Shown here: piece by piece, positions 1-9,018 of the stretch | Layout of the letters: each line of letters opens with the position of its first letter | How positions within the stretch are numbered: the first letter of the stretch is position 1 | Assembly: GCA_016841745.1 (NCBI GenBank) | Contig: JAENYO010000002.1 | Coordinates: forward strand, 186,001 to 250,000 | Source of the DNA: Acetomicrobium hydrogeniformans | GTDB lineage: Bacteria; Synergistota; Synergistia; Synergistales; JAFGMB01 | DNA: 64,000 bases | Direction: 5' to 3' | Made by a program: the position numbers and the translations under genes | Notes under the pieces: model-generated | Seen by the model: the letters and a program-made list of their open reading frames with translations, nothing else | What the model was told of the DNA's origin: nothing | Databases searched by the model: none

Positions 1-2
1 AT

Positions 3-1073
3 AACCTTCTTGCCGTTTTGATCTTTGGGGGGGCCATTGCCCTTGTCGGTAAATTTCTGACTGTTCCGATCCTTCAAGCCTTCGGTGCCACCGAGGCCAT
101 ATTGCCCTATGCTCTCGATTATATGAGCGTGATCTTTCTGGGGGCGCCCCTTATTGTATTCTGTATGTCTATGAACAATGTTATCCGTTCAGAAGGAGCG
201 GCAAAGGTTGCTATGTATTCAATGGTTATTGGTGCGATTGCTAACATAATACTTGATCCGGTATTTATCTTTGTATTGGATATGGGTGTTCGTGGTGCAG
301 CAATTGCAACAGTTATGGCACGACTGGTTGTTATTGGCTGGATTACCTATTACTATTCCACAGGACAAAGCTTTTTAAAATTTTCCATTAAATATATGAA
401 ACCCCAGCTGGATATTCTGGGTGAGATCATCGCCATAGGCTTCCCTGCACTGGTCAGGCATGCTGCGTCAAGTTTCGTATTTGGAATGGTCAATCAACTG
501 GCTGCCTTTTATGGAGGGGATATGGCAGTTGCTCTCTTCGGTGTCAACAACCGGGTCATCATATTCTCCTTTATGCCTGCAATAGGAATAGCACAGGGAA
601 TGCAGCCCATCCTCGGCTACAGCTACGGGGCCGGTTCCTATAACAGGGCCAGAGAGGTCATACTGAAATCGGCTTTCATAGCTACTGTCTTTTCATCGCT
701 TCTGGCCTGCGTTTTTTTTATTTTCCCCAAGACGGTAATATCCATATTTACCCATGATCCTGCCCTTCTTGAAATGGGACCCCATGCTTTGAGGCTAATG
801 ACCTTCGCTTTGTTTGTAATAGGTTTTCAGATGATAGGGGGAACCCTTTTCCAGGCTATAGGGAAGGCACTCCCATCATTCATCCTTAACACCTCCAGAC
901 AGATCCTGATCCTGATACCTGTCCTGTATTTTCTTCCGAAATACATAGGTATTGATGGTGTCTGGCTTTCTTTTCCGATCGCAGATATCCTTTCAACCTT
1001 CATAACTGTTCTTGTAGTCATACCACAGATGAAAAGCTTTAAACGGGCTGAACTTGCCATGGAAGGAGAGTGA
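3..1073 (+). CDS. MATE family efflux transporter, 5' end missing
   Basis: The reading frame is open from the first bases of the window, so the true start lies upstream. The visible 356 or so residues correspond to the C-terminal three quarters of a MATE exporter of about 450 residues. Hydrophobic helices run throughout, and the stretch around GIAQGMQPILGYSYGAG is the typical second-half MATE loop. Such proteins expel cationic drugs or metabolites in exchange for Na+ or H+. The stop codon overlaps the region just upstream of a MarR-type regulator, so the two are probably co-transcribed, a common pairing for drug exporters. The substrate is unknown. Confidence 0.93.
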   Translation, partial: NLLAVLIFGGAIALVGKFLTVPILQAFGATEAILPYALDYMSVIFLGAPLIVFCMSMNNVIRSEGAAKVAMYSMVIGAIANIILDPVFIFVLDMGVRGAAIATVMARLVVIGWITYYYSTGQSFLKFSIKYMKPQLDILGEIIAIGFPALVRHAASSFVFGMVNQLAAFYGGDMAVALFGVNNRVIIFSFMPAIGIAQGMQPILGYSYGAGSYNRAREVILKSAFIATVFSSLLACVFFIFPKTVISIFTHDPALLEMGPHALRLMTFALFVIGFQMIGGTLFQAIGKALPSFILNTSRQILILIPVLYFLPKYIGIDGVWLSFPIADILSTFITVLVVIPQMKSFKRAELAMEGE

Positions 1074-1081
1074 CTTCTCTA

Positions 1082-1537
1082 ATGCCATCTCCGAAATCTA
1101 TAGGGAAAATGGTGTCCGTTATCCACAGGTACGGTCACAGCTATTTTGATCATGAATTTTCTGATCTTGATATAGGGCATGGACCGAGGAATTTTCTTGC
1201 AGCTCTTTTCTGTCGGGAGGGTATGACCCAGGATGAGCTCAGTGAGTCCCTTATGATGGACAAGACAACAACTGCCAGGGCGGTGAAACAACTTGTCCAG
1301 GCAGGATATGTGTTACGTAAGAGGGATGAAGATGACCATAGATACTATCATCTTTATCTTACTGATAAGGCCAGAGACCTGGCTCCCCGTATATGGGATG
1401 CGAGGTCAAAATGGACTGAAGTACTATCGAAGGGATTCACCGAAGAGGAAAAAGAACTCATCTATATTTTTCTTGACAGGGCAGCAGATAATGCAGCTAA
1501 ATTCAGGGAAGAAGGTTTTAAACTTTCCCCTGGCTGA
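1082..1537 (+). CDS. MarR family transcriptional regulator
   Basis: About 151 residues, the normal MarR size, with a winged helix-turn-helix: the recognition part reads MTQDELSESLMMDKTTTARA and is followed by a wing with RKRDEDDHRYYHLYLT. Proteins of this family bind as dimers to palindromes and are released by small ligands. I chose ATG 1082, because the ribosome site GGAAGGAG ends at 1070 and a GTG at 1070 would sit directly on it. The gene follows the MATE exporter within a few bases, so it probably controls that exporter. The ligand is unknown. Confidence 0.9.
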   Translation: MPSPKSIGKMVSVIHRYGHSYFDHEFSDLDIGHGPRNFLAALFCREGMTQDELSESLMMDKTTTARAVKQLVQAGYVLRKRDEDDHRYYHLYLTDKARDLAPRIWDARSKWTEVLSKGFTEEEKELIYIFLDRAADNAAKFREEGFKLSPG

Positions 1538-1567
1538 GGCTATCATATTCCCTGAGGGTATAATTTC

Positions 1568-1605
1568 AAAAAGGCAGGTCAGATCTTAAGATGACCTGCC
1601 TTTTT
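1568..1605 (+). terminator. Rho-independent terminator after the marR gene
   Basis: The arm AAAAAGGCAGGTCA and its complement TGACCTGCCTTTTT enclose a ten-base loop and end in a run of T. It lies 30 bases after the marR stop. The A-rich left arm also gives T residues on the other strand, so it may serve the converging broken gene at 1636-2046 too. Confidence 0.9.
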
Positions 1606-1635
1606 CTTTCCTGATAGGTAGTGGGCGGGGTCTTT

Positions 1636-2046
1636 TCAGTTACATTCAGATGAAGGGTTGTCCGGCGAAGATGAACTGTTTCCTTTCCAGTTTTTCGCGA
1701 TGATATACCTCACACCTCGAAAGTCTACTGTTTCAATGATCATCGTGCCATCTGAGAAAGACAGAAAATCAGGTATATACAGGGTCATTTCATCAATTTT
1801 TACCGAGTAGTAATTGATCTCTTTTTCCCGTTTATCGCTCTCAACGAGAGCGCTCAGGTCTTCTCCTCAGTATCCTCTGTATATCCCTATTCGAATATAC
1901 AGGTCAGGTCCTTTTACTTTCATAGCCTCTTTTGCAGATTCTGACGCTTGTACCGTTATTGTCTTAGCCTGTTCTGAGAACCCCGCTGGTATGAAAATGA
2001 AACAGACTGCAACAATTACGGCAGCTAAAGCTAATATTCTTTTCAT
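1636..2046 (-). pseudogene. Small secreted protein gene with an in-frame TGA
   Basis: Read from ATG 2046 on the minus strand behind the ribosome site GGGAGG, the frame encodes a signal peptide (MKRILALAAVIVAVCFIF and a small-residue cleavage zone), then about 35 residues, then TGA as codon 60 (1867-1869). After this TGA the same frame continues as normal-looking protein for 76 codons to a second TGA at 1636-1638, with the stretch DFRGVRYIIAKNWKGN near the end. The intact product would have been 136 residues. The simplest reading is a TGG (Trp) codon mutated to TGA. Selenocysteine or readthrough is possible but has no support here. I do not recognise the family. Confidence 0.7.
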
Positions 2047-2264
2047 CTGTTATCCTCCCTATTTCCACTATTGTTCTCTTTACTCTCTTTATTTTCACTG
2101 TCAAGTCTTCAATTTCCTGTCCCAAAGGTTGAACAAGTATATCAAAAACTCACGTTTTCATGGAGGATGGGTCTTTGGCTTTCTCCAACTCCATATAATA
2201 TGATATCATTAAAACGATGCGCTCAGATGAAACAATGTAGTGAAAGAGAAGGGAGGGAGGCGGA
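2047..2264. other. Divergent intergenic region before the stress protein gene
   Basis: This spacer separates the broken secreted-protein gene (minus) from the universal stress gene (plus). A good -10-like TATAAT lies at 2194-2199 on the plus strand, but I see no convincing -35 at the usual distance. Nothing else is recognisable. Confidence 0.35.
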
Positions 2265-2699
2265 GTGAGAAAAGCTTTAGTTCCCATTGATACCAGTGCC
2301 ATAAGCAGAACTCTTATCAGTTATGCTTTTGCATATGCCAGAAAGGAAGGTATTGAGAAGATCGACTTTCTCCACGTTATATCCAAACATGAGCAGAGCT
2401 GGGATTACAGGCTTGCTGAACTGGATGAGAGATTTCTGGCTGATTCCAGGGAACAGTTCATGTCCATGATAAAGGAGCAGATCGATAACGGAGCTAAAGG
2501 GGTCGATTATGATCTTCTGATAATTGCGGGAATTCCCTACAGCCAGATAGTTGAAAAGGCAGAGGAAGGATATGACATAATTCTGATAGGACACAGAGGC
2601 CTTAGCGATGTGGAGCGGTTCTTTATAGGAAGTGTTGCCGCAAAGGTGGTTCGTCATTCCCCATGTACAGTTCTTGTATATCATCCAAGGGAGGATTAA
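2265..2699 (+). CDS. Universal stress protein, UspA family
   Basis: 144 residues, a single Usp domain of normal length. It begins with the beta strand KALVPIDTS and ends with the ATP-binding signature G-x2-G-x9-G-S seen in GHRGLSDVERFFIGS, followed by the closing strand CTVLVYHP. The ATP-binding form suggests a nucleotide-dependent stress or signalling role, but no specific function can be assigned. The start is GTG behind GGGAGG. It stands alone, between its own promoter region and a terminator. Confidence 0.93.
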   Translation: MRKALVPIDTSAISRTLISYAFAYARKEGIEKIDFLHVISKHEQSWDYRLAELDERFLADSREQFMSMIKEQIDNGAKGVDYDLLIIAGIPYSQIVEKAEEGYDIILIGHRGLSDVERFFIGSVAAKVVRHSPCTVLVYHPRED

Positions 2700-2744
2700 G
2701 GGGCCTGGAGTCGATTTTAAGAGAAAGATTTCAGATTTAACCTT

Positions 2745-2787
2745 AAGGGACCGGAGCTGGGATACACGTAGAGCCGGTCCTTTCTCA
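2745..2787 (+). terminator. Terminator after the stress protein gene
   Basis: The arm AAGGGACCGG pairs with CCGGTCCTTT (one G-U pair) across a loop of about 16 bases and is followed by TTTCTC. It lies 45 bases after the stop codon. Confidence 0.7.
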
Positions 2788-2848
2788 TTGGACTCCACCC
2801 ATATTTTTTCAGTCAGTATCAAACCCTCTGTTTCATATTTTTTTTAAG

Positions 2849-2904
2849 TTGACCTCATTTTCGGACTGCGATATAATTTCGGATATCGTATCCGATATCC
2901 GAAA
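2849..2904 (+). promoter_or_regulatory. Promoter with a 28-base palindromic operator for the GntR operon
   Basis: The -35 TTGACC (2849-2854) and the -10 TATAAT (2872-2877) are exactly 17 bases apart. Starting on the last base of the -10 is a perfect palindrome with 12-base arms, TTTCGGATATCG (2877-2888) and CGATATCCGAAA (2893-2904), around four bases. It covers the expected transcription start, so a repressor bound there would block initiation. The next gene encodes a GntR regulator, so autoregulation of the whole 3-10 kb operon is the natural inference. Confidence 0.85.
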
Positions 2905-2968
2905 GATGAAAATTTCCTGATCAACACGTTTTGAATAATACATGTGAATTGTAAAGGAGAGGGCTGAT

Positions 2969-3622
2969 ATGAAAAAAATTCCCACTATGGCAGAGGTTGT
3001 AATGAGAGAGATCGAGAACAGGATAATGGAAGGTTCCTATTCACCTGGTCAGAAACTGAATGTGGATGAGCTGTCAAGGGAGCTTAACGTGAGCAAAACT
3101 CCTGTCAGGGAGGCTCTTGGAAGACTTGCCAGACAGGGCCTTGTTGAATCTCAGCCCAGGGTTGGATGGAGGGTTTCTCTTTTATCAGGGGAGGAATTCT
3201 TTCAGTTCCAGGAGATAAAACACCTTATCCGGTACTACCTTGCCAGTCATATCGCCCCCTACGTTTCAAAGATAAACTACCGGAAAATCGAAGCCATGAA
3301 CAGCAACATGCACCATTTTACAAAGACCAGACAGTTTGGCCGGCTTCTTGAAGAGAATGACAAATTTCATATGGAGATCTTCGGAGTATATCCTAACAAG
3401 GTTCTCCTTGAATATCTCGATGAAGTAAGCAGTGCCATAAGATTACAGCGAATTTTTATGCTGGAGCAGAAACATCTGGACGAAGATAGTCCCCTTATCG
3501 TTCATGCAGCAAGAGAGCATGAGGATATTATTGAAGCTTTGAAAAAAGGTGACCAGGAGGAAATCCTGAGATCCTTTGAAAAACATCAGAGAACTATCAG
3601 GGAGTCATCTCACAACGAATAG
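2969..3622 (+). CDS. GntR family regulator with FCD ligand domain
   Basis: 217 residues. Residues 1-70 form the GntR winged helix (ELSRELNVSKTPVREALGRL, then QGLVESQPRVGWRVS). The rest is an all-helical FCD-type domain that binds a small organic acid or metal-coordinated ligand. It is the first gene behind a palindrome-covered promoter and is followed after 33 bases by the formyltransferase/acyl-CoA synthetase fusion gene. It probably represses the operon until the pathway substrate appears. The ligand is unknown. Confidence 0.93.
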   Translation: MKKIPTMAEVVMREIENRIMEGSYSPGQKLNVDELSRELNVSKTPVREALGRLARQGLVESQPRVGWRVSLLSGEEFFQFQEIKHLIRYYLASHIAPYVSKINYRKIEAMNSNMHHFTKTRQFGRLLEENDKFHMEIFGVYPNKVLLEYLDEVSSAIRLQRIFMLEQKHLDEDSPLIVHAAREHEDIIEALKKGDQEEILRSFEKHQRTIRESSHNE

Positions 3623-3655
3623 ATGATCCTGGAAGATAAGTAAAGGAGTGTTTAA

Positions 3656-6505
3656 ATGATCAGACCTGTATATGATCCAATGAAGGGCAGAATGAGGGTT
3701 GCAGCCCTTGCCTCCGGGTCAGGAAATACCCTGTGGAAAGTACATGATCTTCAGCTTGAACTTGAAAAGACCTTTGAAGGCAGTACCTTTGAGGTAGTAG
3801 CCCTTTTTTCGGATAACCCAGGTTCAAAAGCGATTGAAATAGCAGAAGAAAGAGGTATCCCGGTCACTTCAATAGATATAAGGCAGTTCTATGCCGACAG
3901 GGAAAAACCTCTCAAGGACAGAGATGTGAGAGCGGAGTTCGATAACCGCATAATGGATTTCTTCGAGCTGTATGATCCTGATGTGATCCTTCTTGCAGGT
4001 TATGTCTGGGCTACTACTTCGGCAATTACAGGAAGTCTGCCCGTTATAAATGTTCATCCTGCAGACCTTTCTGTTAAAGATAGTAATGGAAACAGGGCAT
4101 ATGCAGGCGCTAACGGTGTTGGTGCTGCCCTTGCTGACAATGCACAAGAAGTACGGTCCAGTGCTCATCTGGCTACAGATGAGCTGGACGGAGGTCCCAT
4201 AATCCTTGTAAGCCCGCCGGTTCCTGTCGATCAGGATTCTGGTATGGAGGAAAAGGAAAGATTCCGGAAATACCTGAAACTGGTAAATGAACAATCAAGG
4301 TATGCAGGGGCCAGAACCATCCTTGAAATATCACTCGGAAATTTTGGACGAGATGAAAAGAGCATCCTTCACTATAAGGGAGATCCTGTTCCTGATGGAC
4401 TTAAATTGGAAAGCTGGAGTTCTTTTAAGCCTCTCCATGAGAGGGATACTGAAAAACTGCTCAATCCTCGGAGTATTGCCGTTATTGGTGCTTCAGCCAA
4501 ACCCGGGCTGGGTAATGCTGTTCTAAGGAACATTGTTGATTATGAATTCAATGGAAGTGTTTTTGCAGTAAACAGAAAAGGCGAAGATGTTCTGGGGGTC
4601 AGGGGATACAGAAGTGTAAAAGAGATCGAAGAGACTGTAGACCTGGCCCTTGTTACTGTACCTGCCAGTTTTGCAGTGGATGTGATAAGAGAATGTGGAG
4701 AAAAGGGAGTCAAGGCAGTAGCGACCCTTACGGCCGGTTTCAGGGAAATGGGAGAAGAAGGGGCCAGAGCTGAATCTGAAATAATGGAGATCATTAACAG
4801 ATACAATATGAGACTCCTTGGTCCCAACTGTATGGGCCTTCTTAATACCGACCCGCAGGTCAGACTTCATTCCAATATGCTTCAGAACATCCCTGCCAGG
4901 GGTCCCATAGGACTCATTACACAGAGTGGGGCCATCGGAGCGGCCATGCTTGACTGGGCCGAAGAACTAGGTCTCGGATTTTCCATGATCACTTCGACAG
5001 GAAACCAGCCCGATCTCAACATCTGTGACCTTTTACCCCTATATGCCATGGATTCCGGAACGAAGGTCATTCTTGCATATCTTGAAATGATCCCTGAACC
5101 TGCAAGATTTGCAAGGGTTCTTTCCATGGTGAATAAAATTAAACCGGTCATTATCCTCAAGTCTGGAAGGACAGAGGCTGGTGCTGCCGCTGCCAGGTCC
5201 CACACAGGAAGTCTGGCCGGGAATGAACAGATCGCTGAAGCACTTATCCAGAAGACAGGAGCTCTTCGGGTAAACACGCTTGAAGAAGCTTTTCTGCTTG
5301 CCTCTGCCCTTGGACGGATGCCAAAGATCAGAGGCAGCAGGGTCGGAATTATAAGCAACGCAGGTGGGCCAGGTACCCTTGTGGCCGACGCCCTTAATGA
5401 TCTGGGTTTTGTCCTCCCGGTTCTTTCCCATGAGCTGAGGGACAGTCTGGCAAAGGATATTCTTCCACAGGCTTCGACTGCCAATCCCCTTGATCTTGTT
5501 GCAACTGCTGCTCCTGAACATTATGGTAAAGCTTCCAGATTGATGGCGGAGAGCGGCATATACGATGCACTTATAGTCATAATGGTACCCCCCGTAACTG
5601 TCGAGACAGGTTCCGTGGCTCAGGCCATGATCGATTCTCTCAAGGATATTGATATTCCTGTACTTACATGTTTCTTCGGCCCCAAAATGGGGAGGGCCGG
5701 GCGAAATGTTATGCTTGAAGGTAAGATACCTTCTTTCCCCTTCCCTGAACAGACTGCTCAGGTCCTCAACCTCATGAGGGAGACAGAAACACCGGATAAA
5801 GATGCAGCAGATTACCCCTCCGCGGTTCCAGCTAGAGAACTACAGAATATCAGGTCCCTTTTTAAGGGGACTGATGGTACTTTTCTCCCCCCGGAAAAGT
5901 GTCAAACCCTGCTCATGTCATATGGATTCAAGGTAGCAAGATCCATTCTGGTGTTATCCCCTCAGGAGGTTGATGGCCTGGACTTGAACTTTCCTGTAGT
6001 TGCGAAGATAGATCACAGCGATATTATTCATAAATCCGATAGCGGGGGGGTTATTCTTGACATTGCCGATAAAGGATCCCTCAAAAAGGTAGTGTCTGAA
6101 ATGTTCTCAAAGTTTCCCGGGGCAAGGGGTGTGCTGGTACAGGAACAGGTTCGCGGGAATGTGGAGGTGATACTTGGGGCGAAAAGTGACCCGGCCCTTG
6201 GTCATGTCGTTCTGGCTGGCTATGGCGGAGTTGGAGTTGAGGTATTTAAGGATGTGTCATGGGGTCACGTTCCCTTCGGCAGGGTAAGTGCCCGGAAGAT
6301 GCTGAAAGACCTGAAGTGTTACCGGATCCTGGAAGGATACAGGGGAAAGCCGGGAGTGGACCTTGAAAACCTCGAAGACCTCATAATGAAAATGCAGGGT
6401 CTTCTTATCACTAATCCCGAAATAGAAGAGATGGACCTGAATCCCCTTATCTTTGACGGTAAGGAATTTATCGTAGCCGATTACAGGATAAAGATAGCAA
6501 GTTAA
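3656..6505 (+). CDS. Fusion of a formyltransferase domain to an ADP-forming acyl-CoA synthetase
   Basis: 949 residues with two enzyme parts. Residues 13-240 resemble PurN-type formyltransferases: GSGNT near 21, the catalytic pair N132/H134 in INVHPAD, and the DELDGG aspartate near 178, so the active site looks intact. From about residue 268 follows a CoA-binding domain (NPRSIAVIGASAKPGLGN), then the succinyl-CoA-ligase-like domains with the phospho-histidine motif SHTGSLAG, and from about 720 an ATP-grasp domain with HKSDSGGV. That half interconverts acyl-CoA + ADP + Pi with acid + CoA + ATP. ATP-making acid release is likely, but the formyl acceptor is unknown. The domains could also act separately. 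Confidence 0.9.
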   Translation: MIRPVYDPMKGRMRVAALASGSGNTLWKVHDLQLELEKTFEGSTFEVVALFSDNPGSKAIEIAEERGIPVTSIDIRQFYADREKPLKDRDVRAEFDNRIMDFFELYDPDVILLAGYVWATTSAITGSLPVINVHPADLSVKDSNGNRAYAGANGVGAALADNAQEVRSSAHLATDELDGGPIILVSPPVPVDQDSGMEEKERFRKYLKLVNEQSRYAGARTILEISLGNFGRDEKSILHYKGDPVPDGLKLESWSSFKPLHERDTEKLLNPRSIAVIGASAKPGLGNAVLRNIVDYEFNGSVFAVNRKGEDVLGVRGYRSVKEIEETVDLALVTVPASFAVDVIRECGEKGVKAVATLTAGFREMGEEGARAESEIMEIINRYNMRLLGPNCMGLLNTDPQVRLHSNMLQNIPARGPIGLITQSGAIGAAMLDWAEELGLGFSMITSTGNQPDLNICDLLPLYAMDSGTKVILAYLEMIPEPARFARVLSMVNKIKPVIILKSGRTEAGAAAARSHTGSLAGNEQIAEALIQKTGALRVNTLEEAFLLASALGRMPKIRGSRVGIISNAGGPGTLVADALNDLGFVLPVLSHELRDSLAKDILPQASTANPLDLVATAAPEHYGKASRLMAESGIYDALIVIMVPPVTVETGSVAQAMIDSLKDIDIPVLTCFFGPKMGRAGRNVMLEGKIPSFPFPEQTAQVLNLMRETETPDKDAADYPSAVPARELQNIRSLFKGTDGTFLPPEKCQTLLMSYGFKVARSILVLSPQEVDGLDLNFPVVAKIDHSDIIHKSDSGGVILDIADKGSLKKVVSEMFSKFPGARGVLVQEQVRGNVEVILGAKSDPALGHVVLAGYGGVGVEVFKDVSWGHVPFGRVSARKMLKDLKCYRILEGYRGKPGVDLENLEDLIMKMQGLLITNPEIEEMDLNPLIFDGKEFIVADYRIKIAS

Positions 6506-6570
6506 TACAACTAACATGAACTCTCAAGACCAGCAGTTCAGAATAAATTATTTTGCCAGGAGGTAATTGG

Positions 6571-7788
6571 ATGGGATACAGAGAAGATGGTAAATGGTGG
6601 GTTTCACCGGCTAATTATACGGAAGAAGTTACAAGTAATTACAATTTTGCTGAAAAGATTGAGATCCTGGATACGACCCTGAGGGATGGAGAGCAGCAGC
6701 CCGGGATCATTTTTACCAGGGACGAAAAGGTCTCTATTGCCAGAAAACTGGCAGAGATCGGAGTGCACAGAATTGAAGCTGGGACTCCTGCCGCTTCCCA
6801 GGAAGATGCAGATGCCATAAAGGCAATTGTTGACGAGGGTCTTGATTCGAAGATATTCTGTTTTTCCCGCAATATGGTAAAGGACATGGAACTGGCGAAA
6901 TCTCTTGGAGTACATGGTGTTCTTGCCGAGATGATCGGAAGCGAACAGATGCTCCGATACGGAAAAAAATGGACCCCGGAACAGGCCATTGAAGCATGTG
7001 TTGAGGCTACCCGGGCTGCACATGAAATGGGTATGTATGTCACCTTTTTCCCTGCAGATGGTTCAAGAGCAGAGTTGAATTATCTTCTTGACTTTGTACA
7101 GGCAGTAGCTGAGGGCGGGCACATCGATTCACTCGCACTGGTGGATACCTTCGGAACTTTCTCTCCGGAAGGAGCAGCCTTCATGGTAAGAAAACTCAAG
7201 GAGAGATTCGATTTCCCGATAGAGGCACATTTTCACAGTGATTACGATCTTGGTGTCGCAACTACTCTTGCGGCCCTTGTGGCTGGAGCAGAAGTAGCTC
7301 ATGTAACCGTCAATGGAATAGGCGAACGGGCAGGAAGTGCACCTCTTGGAGCAGTAGCCCTTTCCCTTGAGGCTCTTTACGGTCAGAAAACCGGGATCAG
7401 ACTTGAAAAACTGAAGGAACTTTCAGAAATGGTGGTTGAATACTCAAAATTCCCGGTATGGCCCATCAAAGCAGTTGACGGAGACCGCCTGTTCGGATGG
7501 GAAACAGGTCTTCCATCCAGTCTGTGGGTAAATGCAAAGGAAACCAATCCCCTTATCATGCTGCCCTATCACTATACTCTGACCGGCCAGCAGGAGCCTG
7601 TCCTTTACCTTGGAAAGAAAAGCGGTAAGGATAATCTGAAATACTGGCTGGATAAGGCTGGTGTGGAAATAGACGATGACCAGAAGAAGGAACTTCTGCA
7701 GATGGTCAAGGCAAGGTCCATCGAGATGAAGAGGGATCTTGACATGAATGATTTCAAATCCCTGCTGAGTGCCCTTGGATCAAGGTAG
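6571..7788 (+). CDS. DRE-TIM metallolyase (isopropylmalate/homocitrate synthase-like)
   Basis: 405 residues. It has the family signature DTTLRDGEQQPG near residue 30 and the metal-binding HFHSDYD motif near 225, both hallmarks of the HMGL-like TIM barrel that condenses an acyl-CoA with a 2-oxo acid or cleaves the reverse. It lacks the long regulatory C-terminal domain of LeuA, having only about 100 extra residues. ATG 6571 is chosen because AGGAGG lies eight bases before it. It sits between the acyl-CoA synthetase fusion and an aminotransferase, so it may join or split a 2-oxo acid derived from an imported amino acid. The direction of reaction is not known. Confidence 0.9.
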   Translation: MGYREDGKWWVSPANYTEEVTSNYNFAEKIEILDTTLRDGEQQPGIIFTRDEKVSIARKLAEIGVHRIEAGTPAASQEDADAIKAIVDEGLDSKIFCFSRNMVKDMELAKSLGVHGVLAEMIGSEQMLRYGKKWTPEQAIEACVEATRAAHEMGMYVTFFPADGSRAELNYLLDFVQAVAEGGHIDSLALVDTFGTFSPEGAAFMVRKLKERFDFPIEAHFHSDYDLGVATTLAALVAGAEVAHVTVNGIGERAGSAPLGAVALSLEALYGQKTGIRLEKLKELSEMVVEYSKFPVWPIKAVDGDRLFGWETGLPSSLWVNAKETNPLIMLPYHYTLTGQQEPVLYLGKKSGKDNLKYWLDKAGVEIDDDQKKELLQMVKARSIEMKRDLDMNDFKSLLSALGSR

Positions 7789-7797
7789 ATTAGACCC

Positions 7798-8958
7798 ATG
7801 TCGGCTGTGAAAATAGCAGAAAGGTTTTCAGATCTGCAGCCTTCTTTGATGGTCAAGGTCTTTCGTGCTGCTGCCCAGGTGGAGGATCTCTCGAATCTTG
7901 GAATTGGAGAGCCGGACTTCAATACGGAGCCGGACATAGTGGATGCTGCTGCAAGGGCTGGTAAAGAGGGCTTTACCCATTATCCACCCCTCCCCGGATT
8001 TCTCGATCTAAGGCAGGAGATATGTTCCTACTGGGATAAAAAGTACGGGCTGAAATCGGTGCCGGATGAGGTTTTCGTAACCACAGGAGGTATCCAGTCA
8101 CCATTTCTTCTTTTCCAGGCCATACTGGATCCAGGAGATGAGGTTATTGTGACTGAACCTTGTTTTGTTGCCTACTTTCAACAGGTTGAATATAACGGAG
8201 GCAGAGTGGTTACGGTTCCATGTCTCGAGGAGAACGGTTTCAATCCCAGGGCAGAGGACATAGAAAAGGCAATTACTCCCAGAACCAGGGCCATCATGCT
8301 GAATTCCCCCTGTAATCCAACAGGAGCTGTAATTGACCGGGTGGAGCTGGAAAAGATCGCTGCAGTGGTGGAGAAACACGATCTCTTTGTAGTATCTGAT
8401 GAAATTTATGAGTCTATCCTTTTCGAGGGAGAACATGTTCCCTTTGCCACCCTTCCGGGAATGAAGGAAAGAACCATGACTGTGGGAGGTTTTTCCAAGT
8501 CCCATGCCATGACGGGATGGCGTATAGGTTATGCCATTGCTCCTCGTGAGATCCTCGGCCTGATGCAGGTCCTGAGCATTGTTCAATCCTTTGGAGTTAA
8601 TTCTCTTGCCCAGAAAGCAGCCCTTTATGCCCTGAAAACCCAGGAGAAAAAGGTCATGGAGAGAAGGGATATCTTCAGGCAGAGGGTTGACTATGCACTG
8701 GAGCGTCTTAATGCAATACCTGGGATCAGTTGTCTGAAACCGGGAGGATCCTTCTATCTCTTCCCCAATATAAGCGGAACAGGAATGAATTCAGAAGAAT
8801 TTACATTCTGGCTTCTAGAGAAGGCCAAGGTTGCAGTTATACCTGGAATCTCATTCGGAAAGAGTGGTGAAGGTTATGTAAGGATATCCTGCGCCATGTC
8901 CCTGAAAGACCTTGAAAAGGCCATGGACAGGATGGAGAATGCTCTGAAAAACAGGTAA
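7798..8958 (+). CDS. Class I/II pyridoxal-phosphate aminotransferase
   Basis: 386 residues, fold type I, aspartate-aminotransferase family. Visible motifs are NSPCNPTGAV (binding of the cofactor ring) near residue 165, SDEIYE near 200, and the cofactor lysine in GGFSKSHAMTGWRIGYA near 230. It would convert an amino acid to its 2-oxo acid or back. It starts nine bases after the aldolase stop codon, so the two are translated from one message. The substrate is probably the amino acid carried by the NSS symporter just downstream, but this is inference. Confidence 0.94.
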   Translation: MSAVKIAERFSDLQPSLMVKVFRAAAQVEDLSNLGIGEPDFNTEPDIVDAAARAGKEGFTHYPPLPGFLDLRQEICSYWDKKYGLKSVPDEVFVTTGGIQSPFLLFQAILDPGDEVIVTEPCFVAYFQQVEYNGGRVVTVPCLEENGFNPRAEDIEKAITPRTRAIMLNSPCNPTGAVIDRVELEKIAAVVEKHDLFVVSDEIYESILFEGEHVPFATLPGMKERTMTVGGFSKSHAMTGWRIGYAIAPREILGLMQVLSIVQSFGVNSLAQKAALYALKTQEKKVMERRDIFRQRVDYALERLNAIPGISCLKPGGSFYLFPNISGTGMNSEEFTFWLLEKAKVAVIPGISFGKSGEGYVRISCAMSLKDLEKAMDRMENALKNR

Positions 8959-9018
8959 CAGAATGGAAGATAGGATCTTATAATATTTATTTTCTTATCA
9001 CGACAAGGAGGGAAACTT

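Noticed and set aside
1867-1869. Selenocysteine at the in-frame TGA
   Set aside because: Not accepted as the main reading: no selenoprotein family is recognised, and another secreted-protein gene in the window has a TAA of the same kind, which cannot be selenocysteine.
1814-2203. Open frame of 129 codons on the plus strand
   Set aside because: It is the complement of the broken secreted-protein gene at 1636-2046, has no ribosome site and no family-like sequence.
2277-2822. Open frame of 181 codons on the minus strand over the stress protein gene
   Set aside because: It is antisense to a clear UspA gene. Its sequence resembles no protein.
4882-5484. Open frame of 200 codons antisense to the acyl-CoA synthetase
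   Set aside because: Rich in Ser, Pro and Arg as expected from the complement of a coding frame. The plus strand protein is well supported.
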